Shown in pieces: positions 52,114 to 60,905 of a stretch of DNA of 64,000 bases. Position 1 is the stretch's first letter; every line of letters starts with the position of its first letter. The notes beneath the pieces are model-generated. The model did not search any database. It had not been told where the DNA came from and saw nothing but the letters and a program-made list of their open reading frames with translations. A program made the translations under genes and the position numbers. The DNA is from CALDUY01 sp046350255 (GTDB taxonomy: Bacteria; Planctomycetota; Planctomycetia; Gemmatales; Gemmataceae): assembly GCA_046350255.1 (NCBI GenBank), contig JAXMAV010000004.1:423480-487479 (forward strand), given 5' to 3'.

Positions 52114-53112
52114 ATGCTGGAACCACAGCGGATGGTGACGCGACTGGTGGGAGTGGGTCTGCTGGGTGGACTGCTCCTGGCCTGGTGCTCCCTGGCGGTC
52201 TGCTGCTCGGCCGACCGACCCATTGGCGCGTCCGCTGAGGCGCCCACCGAGACGGAGCCGCCGAAGCCCGAGGTCCTCGACCCGGTGACGACCGAGAACG
52301 GCGGGGGAGCCCCGGCGGAGGCGCCGACGGTCGATCTGGAGAGTCGCCCGCTGATGCGCATCCTGCCGGGCACGGTGATCGGTAAGGGGCCGCCGGACGG
52401 CTGGTCGCACTTCATCATGATCGCCATCCCGACGCTGACGCGTGAGGACCTGCGCGACGCGCCGAAGATCGCGGCCCACTACGCACAGATGTTCAAGTTC
52501 ACCCTGCTGGCACGCTCGCGCAAGGTCGGCAACGAGTATCGCCTCGACACCGTGGCGCGCGGCTTCGCCATGAACGTGCGTGGCCGGGACATCATCGTCG
52601 CGCCCCGGCAGATGTTCGGCGGCAAGCCCGGCGTCTTTGGCGACCGCATCCTGGCCGAGAACGAGAAGCACATCGACGCCGACGTCCGGCAGATCGCTCG
52701 CACCCCCAACATGCTGGTGTTCGACGCCCAGGCCATCATGCGCCAGGGCAACGACCACGTTCAGATGGTGCTACGCCACGGCATCGTCCTCGACCCGGTC
52801 ACGAACAAGCTCTACACCTTCGTCTGGCTGTTGACGAAGGATAAGGTCAGCTACGCCATCGCCGAGAAAACCCTGCAGATGATCCCCGAGGGTTTCCGCG
52901 AGGAGCGGTTCCTCAGCGTCAAGCGCGACAAGTTCGTCCTGGGTATGCCCACCCCCGAGGCGTTCGCGCTGATGCGCACGCCGCAGGGCAAGGCGCTGGC
53001 CTGGACGCCTGAGTTAGAGAAGCTGGCGGCCATCAAGGAACTGACGCGCGAGCAGGCGCTGGCCCTGGAGAAAGTTCTTCTAGCGCTGGGGCAGAGTCAG
53101 GCGAAGAAGTAA
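52114..53112 (+). CDS. Exported protein of unknown function
   Basis: Protein of 332 aa with an excellent ribosome-binding site (AGGAGG, 6 nt before the ATG). An N-terminal hydrophobic segment (RLVGVGLLGGLLLAWCSLAV) followed by CC suggests a lipoprotein-like signal. An acidic Pro/Glu linker and a folded domain of about 230 residues follow (FIMIAIPTLTREDLRDAPKI, ARSRKVGNEYRLDTVARGFA). No family is recognised. It is 28 bp upstream of another exported protein, with which it likely forms an operon. Confidence 0.7.
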   Translation: MLEPQRMVTRLVGVGLLGGLLLAWCSLAVCCSADRPIGASAEAPTETEPPKPEVLDPVTTENGGGAPAEAPTVDLESRPLMRILPGTVIGKGPPDGWSHFIMIAIPTLTREDLRDAPKIAAHYAQMFKFTLLARSRKVGNEYRLDTVARGFAMNVRGRDIIVAPRQMFGGKPGVFGDRILAENEKHIDADVRQIARTPNMLVFDAQAIMRQGNDHVQMVLRHGIVLDPVTNKLYTFVWLLTKDKVSYAIAEKTLQMIPEGFREERFLSVKRDKFVLGMPTPEAFALMRTPQGKALAWTPELEKLAAIKELTREQALALEKVLLALGQSQAKK

Positions 53113-53140
53113 TAGTGATTCCCCCCCACGAGGTGCATCC

Positions 53141-53995
53141 ATGGTTAGCCTTCTCACACTGCTGGCGCTGACGGTCCCGTCGGCCGAGCCGCCTCCGCTG
53201 ATTCAGAACCTGGTCGAGGTTGGCCTGGCCATCCCCGAGGTCGGTCGGCACAAGATGCCCAAACCCACGCTCGAGGTCGGCATGCCCGAGGGGCAGATCA
53301 AGACCGTGGTGAAGACCTTCGAGGACGATCGACCCGATTTCCTCGAGCCGCGCCTCAGCGCGCCGTACCGGCTCGACCGCATGACGCCGTTGGAGAACAA
53401 GGACGGCGAGACGCGCGGGCGCGAGCTGAACCTGTGGTTCGCCGCCCACGGCGACATCAAGAAACTCGACGATCAGAACATCCTGGGCACCCTGCTCAGC
53501 GCCCAGGGCAAAAAGAAGGCGGCCAAGGAGACGATCTACCTGGAAGACGCCGACCTGAAGAAGCGCGGCATCACCCCATTGAAGATCGCCAACGGCGACG
53601 AACGTTTCTCGGTGCTGGAGATGGACCTGATCGAAAAGGTCCGCCTGTCGGGCGTGTTGCGGACGCAGCGGCGCTGGGTGGATGGTGCGCTGGTGTCCAC
53701 CATGATCCTCGACGAGCGGTTCGCCAACGATGCGAAGTACCCCAACCGTTGGGCCCCCATCGACCCCGAAGATCACGACAAGACTGGCCCCGCCAAGCCG
53801 TACTCCGGCTTCGCCGGCTACATCAAGGCGACGCCGGTGCCGGGGATGAAGGACGTCATCTTCGTCGAGGTGCACTTCGCCTTCTCGGAACCGTTCGACT
53901 GGTTCGAGGGCAAGAACCTGCTGGCGTCGAAGATGCCGCTGGCGGTCAAGCAGAACGTCCCCGCGCTACGACGCAAGATCGCGGGGAAGAACTAG
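53141..53995 (+). CDS. Exported protein of unknown function
   Basis: Protein of 284 aa with a short signal-like N-terminus (MVSLLTLLALTVPSAEPPPL). The body is mixed alpha/beta with charged surface (TIYLEDADLKKRGITPLKIA, GMKDVIFVEVHFAFSEPFDW). I do not recognise the family. It closely follows the preceding exported gene (28 bp), and the ECF sigma factor gene converges on it 16 bp downstream. The pair might belong to envelope maintenance, but this is a guess from location. Confidence 0.65.
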   Translation: MVSLLTLLALTVPSAEPPPLIQNLVEVGLAIPEVGRHKMPKPTLEVGMPEGQIKTVVKTFEDDRPDFLEPRLSAPYRLDRMTPLENKDGETRGRELNLWFAAHGDIKKLDDQNILGTLLSAQGKKKAAKETIYLEDADLKKRGITPLKIANGDERFSVLEMDLIEKVRLSGVLRTQRRWVDGALVSTMILDERFANDAKYPNRWAPIDPEDHDKTGPAKPYSGFAGYIKATPVPGMKDVIFVEVHFAFSEPFDWFEGKNLLASKMPLAVKQNVPALRRKIAGKN

Positions 53996-54011
53996 GATCG
54001 CTCTCCGGCGA

Positions 54012-54614
54012 TCAATCGGCACCGCGCGACCGACGCACGACGGGAGGTGTCCCCCGGGCGTCGGCGCGGAGCTTTTTCCGGGCCCGCGACAGGATGGGCC
54101 CGATGCTGTTGACGGGGATGTTCAGCTGAGTGCTGATCTCCTCGTACGAGCGGCCCTCGATGTAGTGCAGGCGCACCACCTCGCGTTCGCGGCTGGGTAG
54201 CTTGCCCAGCAGACGTTCCACTTCTTCGAGACGTTCCAGCCCCGCGGCGTGATCCTCGCCGTCTGGCTCGGCTGGTTCGGAGGCGGCGGCCGGCTGCACA
54301 TCGCGGGCGGCGGCCCGCCGGGCCAGCTCGTTCACGGCGATCCGCCGCGCGATCACCGTCAGATAGGTGGCCAGGCTGCTGTTGCCGCGAAACTGGCGCA
54401 GCACGGCGTAGTCGTTGGCGACAATCTGCAGCAGCACCTCGGCGGCGAGGTCTTCGGTGTCCTCGGGTTTGAGCGGGACGCTGCGCAGGTGGGCAGTGTG
54501 CTGAACGACGTGGTAGATCAGGCCGAGAAAGCGATCGACGAAATCGTTCCACGCGCCAGGTTGTTTGGCGAGGCAGCGTCGGAGCAGCTCGCGGTCCAGG
54601 TTGGTCAGGGCCAC
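54012..54614 (-). CDS. ECF-type RNA polymerase sigma factor
   Basis: Sigma-70-family factor of 200 aa. The GTG at 54612-54614 is chosen because it starts directly before the region-2 helices; a longer frame adds 77 unrelated residues. Region 2 spans about residues 20-95 (ETEDLAAEV-like EDTEDLAAEVLLQIVANDYA and FRGNSSLATYLTVIARRIAV), region 4 about 135-185 (LPSREREVVRLHYIEGRSYE followed by EISTQLNIPVNSIGPILSRA). No anti-sigma factor gene is adjacent. Planctomycetes have many ECF factors. The target promoters are unknown. It is divergent from dapL. Confidence 0.87.
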   Translation of the reverse strand: MALTNLDRELLRRCLAKQPGAWNDFVDRFLGLIYHVVQHTAHLRSVPLKPEDTEDLAAEVLLQIVANDYAVLRQFRGNSSLATYLTVIARRIAVNELARRAAARDVQPAAASEPAEPDGEDHAAGLERLEEVERLLGKLPSREREVVRLHYIEGRSYEEISTQLNIPVNSIGPILSRARKKLRADARGTPPVVRRSRGAD

Positions 54615-54732
54615 AGGAGGGTCCTCGGTAGGTCCGCTTTTGCCCCATTTTACGCCAGCCAGACAAGGGGTGATAGCATCTACCCGACGATTTTCATGGT
54701 AGCCCCCCGCGCCCTGGGGCAGGACCGGTACA

Positions 54733-54770
54733 TCCGGACAGCTTTGCCGGAGGCCGCGCGCGTGTCCGGA
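54733..54770. promoter_or_regulatory. Inverted repeat in the sigma factor/dapL divergent spacer
   Basis: Arms TCCGGACA (54733-54740) and TGTCCGGA (54763-54770) are perfect inverted repeats 22 bp apart. They lie between the sigma factor and dapL starts (277-bp spacer with no gene) and could be a regulator site or an mRNA hairpin. Confidence 0.35.
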
Positions 54771-54891
54771 GATGCGCCGAGCAGGGGGTGAATTCTTCTC
54801 CCGGTCACCTGGGCGATGGGGCACGCTTCTCGGCGAGGGCCGCATTCGCTATCCTGTCTCGGTATCGTCGTCCCTCACGAAGGTTGCACCC

Positions 54892-56133
54892 ATGAGCACT
54901 CCGCCGGCCGATCCCTGGTTCCAGTCTCTCTTCGCCGACCGCATCGGCGGAGTCAACTACGGCAAGGACACCAAGATCTACAAGTTCGAGAAGATCAAAC
55001 GCGCCAAGCGCGCTGCCCTCGCCGCTCATCCCGAACGGCAGCTTCTCGACTACGGCATCGGCGAAAACGACGACATGGCCCCGCCGCTGGTCCGCCAGGC
55101 GCTGCAGCGCGAGGTGGATCGTCTGGAGAACCGGGGCTACGCCGACAACGGCATCCAGGCGTTCAAGGACGCCGCCGCCTCGTTCATGCAGCGCGTCTTC
55201 GGCGTGAAGCTCGACCCAGCCACTGAGATCAACCACGCCATCGGCTCCAAGCCAGCCTACGCCATGCTGCCGGCCGTCTTCATCAATCCCGGTGATGTCA
55301 CCCTGATGACAGTCCCCGGCTACCCCGTCGCTGGCACCCACACGCGCTACTATGGCGGCGAGGTCTACCCGCTGCCGTTGCGGCAGGAGAACGGCTTCTA
55401 CCCTGACCTGGCCGGCATCCCCGCCGACATCCGTCGTCGTGCCAAGCTGCTGGTCATCAACTACCCCAACAGCCCCACCGGCGCCGTGGCCACTCGCGAG
55501 TTCTACGAGCGGGTCATCGATTTCGCTCACACCAACCAGATTGTCGTGGTGCAGGACGCCGCCCACATCCTGCTCAGCTACGAGGGGCCGCCGCTCAGCT
55601 TCCTGCAGGTGGACGGGGCGAAGGAGGTCGGCATCGAGGTGCACTCGATGTCGAAGGGGTTCAACATGATCGGCTGGCGCATGGGGTTCGTGGCCGGCCA
55701 TCCGAAGATCGTCCAGGCGTTCGCCGACGTGAAGGACAACTGCGACTCCGGGCAGTTCATGGCGATCCAGCAGGCGGCTGCTGCGGCGCTCTTGCACCCC
55801 GAGCTGGCCGACGACATCCGCGAGAAGTACCGCCGTCGGCTACAGAAGCTCGTCGCCGCCCTGGGGAAGGTCGGCTTCGACGCGAAGATGCCGGCCGGCA
55901 CCTACTTCCTCTACGTGCGAGCGCCGAAGGGCGGCGCCGGGCGCAGCTTCGCCAACGCCGAGGAGGTATCGCAGTTCCTCATCACCGAGCAGTCGGTCTG
56001 CTGCGTGCCCTGGGACGAGGCCGGGCCGTTCCTCCGCTTCTCGGCCACCTACCTGGCAAAGGACGAGGCCGAGGAGGACGCCCTGATGGCCCAGACCGTC
56101 GAGCGGCTGGGCGCGCTGAAGCTGCAGTTCTGA
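54892..56133 (+). CDS. dapL: LL-diaminopimelate aminotransferase
   Basis: PLP-dependent aminotransferase of 413 aa that converts tetrahydrodipicolinate to LL-diaminopimelate in one step, for lysine and peptidoglycan. The family's start WFQSLFADRIGGVNYGKD, the N-terminal LLDYGIGENDDMAPP, the substrate NYPNSPTG (N193), D222 in VQDAAHI, and the PLP lysine K255 in SMSKGFNMIGWRMG are all present. Length is normal. DapL is the expected route in planctomycetes, chlamydiae and plants. It is followed 10 bp later by yggS, another PLP protein. Confidence 0.9.
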   Translation: MSTPPADPWFQSLFADRIGGVNYGKDTKIYKFEKIKRAKRAALAAHPERQLLDYGIGENDDMAPPLVRQALQREVDRLENRGYADNGIQAFKDAAASFMQRVFGVKLDPATEINHAIGSKPAYAMLPAVFINPGDVTLMTVPGYPVAGTHTRYYGGEVYPLPLRQENGFYPDLAGIPADIRRRAKLLVINYPNSPTGAVATREFYERVIDFAHTNQIVVVQDAAHILLSYEGPPLSFLQVDGAKEVGIEVHSMSKGFNMIGWRMGFVAGHPKIVQAFADVKDNCDSGQFMAIQQAAAAALLHPELADDIREKYRRRLQKLVAALGKVGFDAKMPAGTYFLYVRAPKGGAGRSFANAEEVSQFLITEQSVCCVPWDEAGPFLRFSATYLAKDEAEEDALMAQTVERLGALKLQF

Positions 56134-56143
56134 GAGTCTGGCC

Positions 56144-56848
56144 GTGACAAGCGTGCGTGACATCCTGGCAGACAACCTCGCGCAGGTGGAAGCGCGGCTG
56201 ACGGCCGCCTGCCAGCGAGTGGGGCGGTCGCGCCAGGAGGTCACCCTTGTTGCCGTCACCAAGACCGTCTCCGTCGAGGTCGCTGCCACCCTGGTGTCAC
56301 TCGGCATCAGTGATTGCGGCGAGAACCGGCCCCAGGAACTCTGGCACAAGGCCGAGACGCTGCCGGGCGTGCGCTGGCACCTGATCGGCCATCTGCAACG
56401 CAACAAGATCGAACGCACGCTACCGCTCGTCACGTGCATCCATTCGGTGGACAGCCTGCGCCTGCTGCAGGCGCTCGACACGGTGGAGGGGCTGCCCCTG
56501 CCCGGGGTGCTGCTCGAGTTCAACTGCTCGGGCGAGAGCAGCAAGCAGGGCTTCGCGCCAAACGAGCTGGCCGCGCTGGCCGAGGCACTGACCACGCTGC
56601 GTCGGGTGCGCGTCACGGGCCTCATGACCATGGCCGCCTACGAGGAGGACCCGCAGCAGTGCCGGCCGACCTTCGTCCAGCTGCGCCAGCTGCGCGACGA
56701 GCTGCGCGAGCGCGTCGGCGCGAAGCATCCGCTGACCGAGCTATCGATGGGCATGAGCAACGACTTCGAGGTGGCCGTCGAAGAAGGGGCCACACTGATC
56801 CGGCTGGGGACGGTGCTGTTCACGGGGTTACCCGGGGAGTCCACATGA
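56144..56848 (+). CDS. yggS: YggS-family PLP-binding protein
   Basis: PLP homeostasis protein of 234 aa with a TIM-barrel fold (the bacterial relative of PROSC/PLPBP). PLP is held by K40 in LVAVTKTVS, with the conserved HLIGHLQRNK and ELSMGMSNDFEVAVEEG motifs and the phosphate-binding Arg in TLIRLG. Start is a GTG at 56144. It has no known catalytic reaction; it keeps free PLP low. The stop overlaps the yggU start by ATGA, as often seen for this pair in bacteria. Confidence 0.92.
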   Translation: MTSVRDILADNLAQVEARLTAACQRVGRSRQEVTLVAVTKTVSVEVAATLVSLGISDCGENRPQELWHKAETLPGVRWHLIGHLQRNKIERTLPLVTCIHSVDSLRLLQALDTVEGLPLPGVLLEFNCSGESSKQGFAPNELAALAEALTTLRRVRVTGLMTMAAYEEDPQQCRPTFVQLRQLRDELRERVGAKHPLTELSMGMSNDFEVAVEEGATLIRLGTVLFTGLPGEST

Positions 56849-57141
56849 TTGCCATCACCGACCATGCCGAGGGATGTGTTCTGGCGGTGCGAGCGCAACC
56901 CGGTGCCCGGCGAGCGGGTTTGCAAGGGGAACAAAACGGAGCGCTGAAGGTGGCGGTGACCGCGCCGCCGGAGGATGGCCGGGCCAACGCCGCGCTGGTG
57001 GAGGTGCTGCGCGACGAGCTGGGACTGAAACGCTCGCAGGTGGAGCTGTTGGCCGGGCAGACGGCGCGCGACAAGCGATTTCTGATTCGGGGCGTCAGCG
57101 CGGATCAGCTACGGGATACACTCCAGCAGAAGCTCGGCTGA
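56845..57141 (+). CDS. yggU: YggU-family (DUF167) protein
   Basis: Protein of 98 aa of the DUF167/YggU family. The pattern LAVRAQPGARRAGLQGEQNG, then LKVAVTAPPEDGRANAALVE with a conserved Arg-Ala-Asn and a late KRSQVELLAGQTARDKRF loop, is typical. Its start overlaps the yggS stop by 4 bp. The function is unknown in any organism to my knowledge. Its last 47 bp overlap the convergent response regulator gene. Confidence 0.88.
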   Translation: MIAITDHAEGCVLAVRAQPGARRAGLQGEQNGALKVAVTAPPEDGRANAALVEVLRDELGLKRSQVELLAGQTARDKRFLIRGVSADQLRDTLQQKLG

Positions 57142-57508
57142 GGGCCAGCGCGCGGGTGATGGCATCGTGGAGCTGGCGGTCGTTGAACGGCTTGGACAGC
57201 TGGGCGTGCGCCCCTAACAGACGCGCCAGGTTCAGGACGTTGTCGGCCAGCAGCCAGTTGGAGCCCGCCGAGATGGCAATGACCGCCAGGTGCGGCTGCT
57301 CCTTGCGGAGGGTGCGTACGATCTCCAGGCCGTCCACCTCGGGCATGAGGATGTCGGTGATCACCAGATCGACCGGCTCGCGCCGCAGGATCTCCAGCGC
57401 AGCCCGACCGCTCGGCTCGCTGACAACCTCGTGGCCCTGATCGGTCAGTAGCCGGGTCAGCATCGTCCGGTTGATCGGTTCGTCGTCGATGACCAGAATG
57501 CGCAGCAT
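57095..57508 (-). CDS. Single-domain response regulator
   Basis: Receiver-only protein of 137 aa (CheY-like). It has the acidic pair DDE (residues 8-10), phospho-acceptor Asp in LVITDILMPEVDG, Ser/Thr switch in IAISAGS and conserved Lys in LSKPF. A tail of about 15 residues lacks a DNA-binding domain. It could receive phosphate from a hybrid kinase that lacks its own output, such as the two in this window, but linkage is not shown by proximity. Its 3' end overlaps yggU by 47 bp in convergent orientation. Confidence 0.88.
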   Translation of the reverse strand: MLRILVIDDEPINRTMLTRLLTDQGHEVVSEPSGRAALEILRREPVDLVITDILMPEVDGLEIVRTLRKEQPHLAVIAISAGSNWLLADNVLNLARLLGAHAQLSKPFNDRQLHDAITRALALSRASAGVYPVADPR

Positions 57509-57613
57509 GGTAATACACAGGCCCGGGCGTCCTTCGATCCTCCCGTGACTTCATCGGAGCGGAGCTTCTCGGCCGGACAGAATTTTCTGGGTCGGACCTT
57601 GGAGGAGAGACGG

Positions 57614-57823
57614 CTACCGCCCCTCAGGCAGTCGGATGTACAGGATGGCGGAGAGGGGGACAAACGTCGGCCCCGGAGGCAGCTCGAGCATGACCCCCGC
57701 TTCGCCGACCTGCAGCAGCTTGCCCTCCAGCAGCGACACCCTGGATTCGGCCGCATAGCCACCCCCCAGACGCAGTGATACAGCCACAACCTTGCCCACC
57801 CACTCACCGATTAACGATTCCAT
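57614..57823 (-). CDS. Small beta-rich hypothetical protein
   Basis: Protein of 69 aa starting at the ATG at 57821-57823 with GGAGAG about 7 nt upstream. It is mostly beta strands (GKVVAVSLRLGGGYAAESRV, KLLQVGEAGVMLELP, PLSAILYIRL), like an Sm/LSm or SH3-type small barrel. This kind of barrel often binds RNA or other proteins, but no family is named. It is 105 bp upstream of the response regulator on the same strand. Confidence 0.6.
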   Translation of the reverse strand: MESLIGEWVGKVVAVSLRLGGGYAAESRVSLLEGKLLQVGEAGVMLELPPGPTFVPLSAILYIRLPEGR

Positions 57824-58076
57824 GAGCGTACTCTCCGAAGCGAGGGATGCTACTTGCCGCGCCCAGGGACATCTTCGCTCGTGTCGGCGCACAATTTCAC
57901 CTGGGCCCGCCAGAGAGATGGACCAAGGAGGTAAGGCCCGAGAAGCGAGGTCCAGGGAACCATCCGGGGGAGAGGTGACCAGTGATCCTGCAACGGTCCT
58001 TGTGGGACGAGGTCTGCTGGCATGTACCGGACTGTCCCTCAGCGCGGCCTGCGCTTTCGTTGCCTGGCACTAAACC

Positions 58077-58709
58077 TCAGCGACCAGGGTGCGAAGGAGG
58101 CGAAAAGTTGGACTGCCCTGGTATCTCTGGGTCGACGGCTACGATTGATTCGGGGTGGATCATCTCTGGGGGATCCGGTTGCTGCTTCGTGGCCCTGTCT
58201 AGTGGTGGCGAGTGTTGCACCTGCTTCTCGCCACTAAAAAGATCCTCTTGCTCTGGTAACTGAAAAACAGCCACGAGGTAGGCCACTCCCACTCCCACGA
58301 GCAAGGAGGCCAGCACACCGCCGAAAAACCATTCCATCAATCCCGCGGACAGGTTTGGCGACAGATTCCATCGCAGAAGCCACCAGAGCCATACCAGACC
58401 CACTCCGGTCAGGAACCCCTTGTGGATACGTCGAGTGCGTTCGCGGTCCATGTCCTGGAACACGTTTCGAACAAGGTTCGGAATCCAGGAACGTGTTTCC
58501 TCTTTAGCCTTGGCCTCCCTGGAAATCAGAGAGGATAACTTCGGCTGGCCCTGGGTGCTGGAGCGATCCTGAACGCTCGCGGTTGGGAATCCTTCCTCAG
58601 CAAGAATCTGAAAGGTCGCTCCGCAGGGACAACACACGGTTTGCAGACCGGGTATGCTTTCCTCAAGCAACATCATGCTGCATTCCGGGCATGTGATGTA
58701 GAACACCAT
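58077..58709 (-). CDS. Zinc-ribbon membrane protein
   Basis: Protein of 210 aa. The ATG at 58707-58709 puts a zinc ribbon at the N-terminus (CPEC at residues 6-9 and CCPC near 24-27). A basic linker (RTRRIHKG) and two membrane helices (about residues 102-117 and 125-148) follow, then a polar tail. The longer frame starting at 58916 has a different character and is not used. The spacer between 57824 and 58076 has no gene. It may belong with the next protein, which has the same zinc-ribbon/membrane layout. Function unknown. Confidence 0.65.
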   Translation of the reverse strand: MVFYITCPECSMMLLEESIPGLQTVCCPCGATFQILAEEGFPTASVQDRSSTQGQPKLSSLISREAKAKEETRSWIPNLVRNVFQDMDRERTRRIHKGFLTGVGLVWLWWLLRWNLSPNLSAGLMEWFFGGVLASLLVGVGVAYLVAVFQLPEQEDLFSGEKQVQHSPPLDRATKQQPDPPEMIHPESIVAVDPEIPGQSNFSPPSHPGR

Positions 58710-58955
58710 GGGCGGCTGTGCCTCTCCAGGCCTGAAACCTGACGGGTCGGTTGTCGTGCAGCCAGGGAAGTAGCGGTCACCGACGTCGAAGACCTGCCCC
58801 CAGGCGAACACCCGGCCGGTGCCGTCGCCTCGCCCGACAGTCACCCCCTCGACCTCGACCACGGGGCGGGGCCTGGCACCTGCTGCGAGTTCGGCCGGGC
58901 CTCCAGCGAGGTGCATTCGTTCACCAACGGGGTGTCAGCCGTAGCGTGGTGGCCA

Positions 58956-59387
58956 TCACCTTTTCACCACCGTCAGCTGAACGATCAGGGCAAAGACTCC
59001 CAGCGCGGCCAGGAACATCACGAGGATGGTCAGTGCTCGTTTGATGCGGTAACGGCCGCAGGCATGACATTCAAAGGCTACCCGTCCACCAGAGGCCTGC
59101 GGAGGCAGGTAACGCACGATGCCATCCGTCAGCGGTACGATCTTGCGGCAAAGGTCGCAAACGTGGTGGCCAGGCGGGATCTGGTCCGGCGGGGGTTGGG
59201 GGGCCGGAGCACCGCTCCACAACCTGCCGGCCAGCGCCAGGACGCCAATGCCGGGCATCATCCCGCCCACCAGAACCCCGGCCCTTGTGCCCAGGTCGAT
59301 GTTGAACACGACGGCGATGGTGATCGGCAAACCGACGGCCAGGATGAGCCCTGCGGTGGCCAGAAGTACGGCAGCCAACTTCCTCAT
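58956..59387 (-). CDS. Membrane protein with central zinc ribbon
   Basis: Protein of 143 aa. Two N-terminal hydrophobic helices (about residues 5-28 and 35-55), a cytoplasmic segment with CDLC and CHAC pairs (a zinc ribbon, about residues 77-112), and a last helix (about 118-140). The ATG at 59385-59387 has GGAGAC upstream. The ribbon lies between helices, unlike in its neighbour. No family is recognised. It may be part of the same minus-strand run as the zinc-ribbon protein downstream. Confidence 0.65.
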   Translation of the reverse strand: MRKLAAVLLATAGLILAVGLPITIAVVFNIDLGTRAGVLVGGMMPGIGVLALAGRLWSGAPAPQPPPDQIPPGHHVCDLCRKIVPLTDGIVRYLPPQASGGRVAFECHACGRYRIKRALTILVMFLAALGVFALIVQLTVVKR

Positions 59388-59460
59388 GGCAAACGTGTCT
59401 CCTGGTGGCCGAACAACACCGCTCACCGGCCTGCTCGGTGAGCTACGCACTCCAGAAAGC

Positions 59461-59979
59461 CTACAGGTGGGCTGGGTCTGGTGCTGTGCCTGGTTCGTCG
59501 GTCTGTGCCCCATCCGCGACAACCAGGTAGAAGATGTCCGTGCGGATCTGGGTCGGGTCGCTATTCCATTCAGTCTTCCAGTGGCCATAGACCTCCCAAC
59601 TCGGGCCGGCCATTGTGTACCCATTGCTTCGACACCACGACAGAATCGCGGCGTGTGCCCCGTGAAGCTGGCCGTACGGCCCGTAATGTGTGGTAGTGGC
59701 CGCCAGACCCGCCGGGGTGGCCGACGCCGTCACCTCGCCGTGACCGGTGAACGGCCCATTCAGCTCGACTCCTACCTCCAGATCGATGTACCCGTCCCGG
59801 CAGTTCCAGTAGATCGCGACGTTCCGACCCGCCCCGGAAACCCCCTGTCCACGGATGACGCCCCACACCGTGCCGCAGGCGTTGGGAATGACCCTGGACA
59901 GGTCCTGGGATCGGACCTGACAGCGCACGGCCGCGAGCGGGCAGCTGTCGAGTTGTTCGAGTCGGACGTGGTATTCCAC
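59461..59979 (-). CDS. GyrI-like small-molecule-binding protein
   Basis: Protein of 172 aa with the AraC effector-binding/GyrI-like fold: EYHVRLEQLDSCPLAAVR at the start, YIDLEVGVELNGPFTGHG in the middle and a late WEVYGHWKTEW. The GTG at 59977-59979 is chosen because GGAGGG lies 6 nt upstream; a TTG two codons earlier is too close to it. No DNA-binding domain is present. Such stand-alone domains bind hydrophobic or cationic compounds, and some hydrolyse them. Ligand unknown. Confidence 0.8.
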   Translation of the reverse strand: MEYHVRLEQLDSCPLAAVRCQVRSQDLSRVIPNACGTVWGVIRGQGVSGAGRNVAIYWNCRDGYIDLEVGVELNGPFTGHGEVTASATPAGLAATTTHYGPYGQLHGAHAAILSWCRSNGYTMAGPSWEVYGHWKTEWNSDPTQIRTDIFYLVVADGAQTDEPGTAPDPAHL

Positions 59980-60059
59980 CCCCAAGCCCTCCGCGTATGG
60001 ACAATCTCGCTCAGTCTCGGCGAGTACTGACCTGAAAGACCGAGAAGGACGGCACGGGC

Positions 60060-60905
60060 TCAGCGAGTCGAAGGCTTGAGAATAAACTTCAAAGCAGCCT
60101 CGGTCGTGGGGTCGCCATCGCCCATCTTGGTGAACAGTTCCTGGTGATTGCGATGCTTCACCTCCAGTACTTCCGCGACGCCACCGGCCTTCTTCAGCGA
60201 GTCCCGAAACTCCTTCGACAGAGCGTGGCGTTCTGGAGAATCACCATCGCCGTAGATGATCAGGAAAGGGGGGTGCCCGCCCTTGATGTGCGTGAACGGC
60301 GAGGCATTCTTGATCATCTCGGCGTCGCCGAACACATCCTTGCGAATGGGGAGAATGCGGTAGCCGCCGCTGATCGCCACCACTCCGCGAATGTCCTTCA
60401 GACTCAGTTTCTCGGCCTTGAGGTACGAGTCATCCGTTGCCAGAAGCGACGCCAGGTGAGCGCCAGCGGAATGTCCACTGACGAATAAATCCGACGAGTT
60501 TCCGCCATGTTTGTCTGCGTTCGCTTTGACCCAGGCAAACGCCCGGGCTACATCCTGAATGTGACCGGGATGTTTCACTTGCGGATAAAGGCGATAGCTG
60601 ATGACGGCTGTGCCCACACCTCGCGCTGCCAACGTCTTACCCAGGGACTGGCCATCCTTGCGGTCCCCTTTCTGATACCCGCCACCGTGGATGAACACGA
60701 CGAGGGGAAAGTTCTTCTTCCCTTTCGGCAGATACAGATCGAGCTTGTTCTTCTCAGCATCCGCCCCCTCGCCGGTGTAGTACGACTGATCTTTGACTTC
60801 GATCACCTCGTATCGGTTCTCGGCGAACGTCTGAGCCGGGACCAGGAACGTGGAAAGGATCGGAACCACCCACACCGATGCGAATCGCGACATGAATCTC
60901 TCCAT
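60060..60905 (-). CDS. Exported alpha/beta hydrolase (esterase/lipase-like)
   Basis: Serine hydrolase of 281 aa with signal peptide (SRFASVWVVPILSTFLVPAQ). The oxyanion motif HGGGYQKGD, nucleophile GHSAGA and the late acid/His pair (IYGDGD and KHRNHQE) give a complete triad, typical of the HSL/BD-FAE esterase group. It probably cleaves short acyl or feruloyl esters outside the cytoplasm. An internal ATG at 60893 is an alternative start. It is a single gene with no clear operon partner. Confidence 0.88.
   Translation of the reverse strand: MERFMSRFASVWVVPILSTFLVPAQTFAENRYEVIEVKDQSYYTGEGADAEKNKLDLYLPKGKKNFPLVVFIHGGGYQKGDRKDGQSLGKTLAARGVGTAVISYRLYPQVKHPGHIQDVARAFAWVKANADKHGGNSSDLFVSGHSAGAHLASLLATDDSYLKAEKLSLKDIRGVVAISGGYRILPIRKDVFGDAEMIKNASPFTHIKGGHPPFLIIYGDGDSPERHALSKEFRDSLKKAGGVAEVLEVKHRNHQELFTKMGDGDPTTEAALKFILKPSTR

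Noticed and set aside
51879..52427. Long N-terminal extension of the epimerase
   Set aside because: The Rossmann start is at 51878, and the extension overlaps a divergent exported gene.
58710..58916. N-terminal extension of the zinc-ribbon membrane protein
   Set aside because: The extra 69 residues do not fit the ribbon/membrane layout, and the ATG at 58709 gives a clean start. It may be a remnant of another gene.
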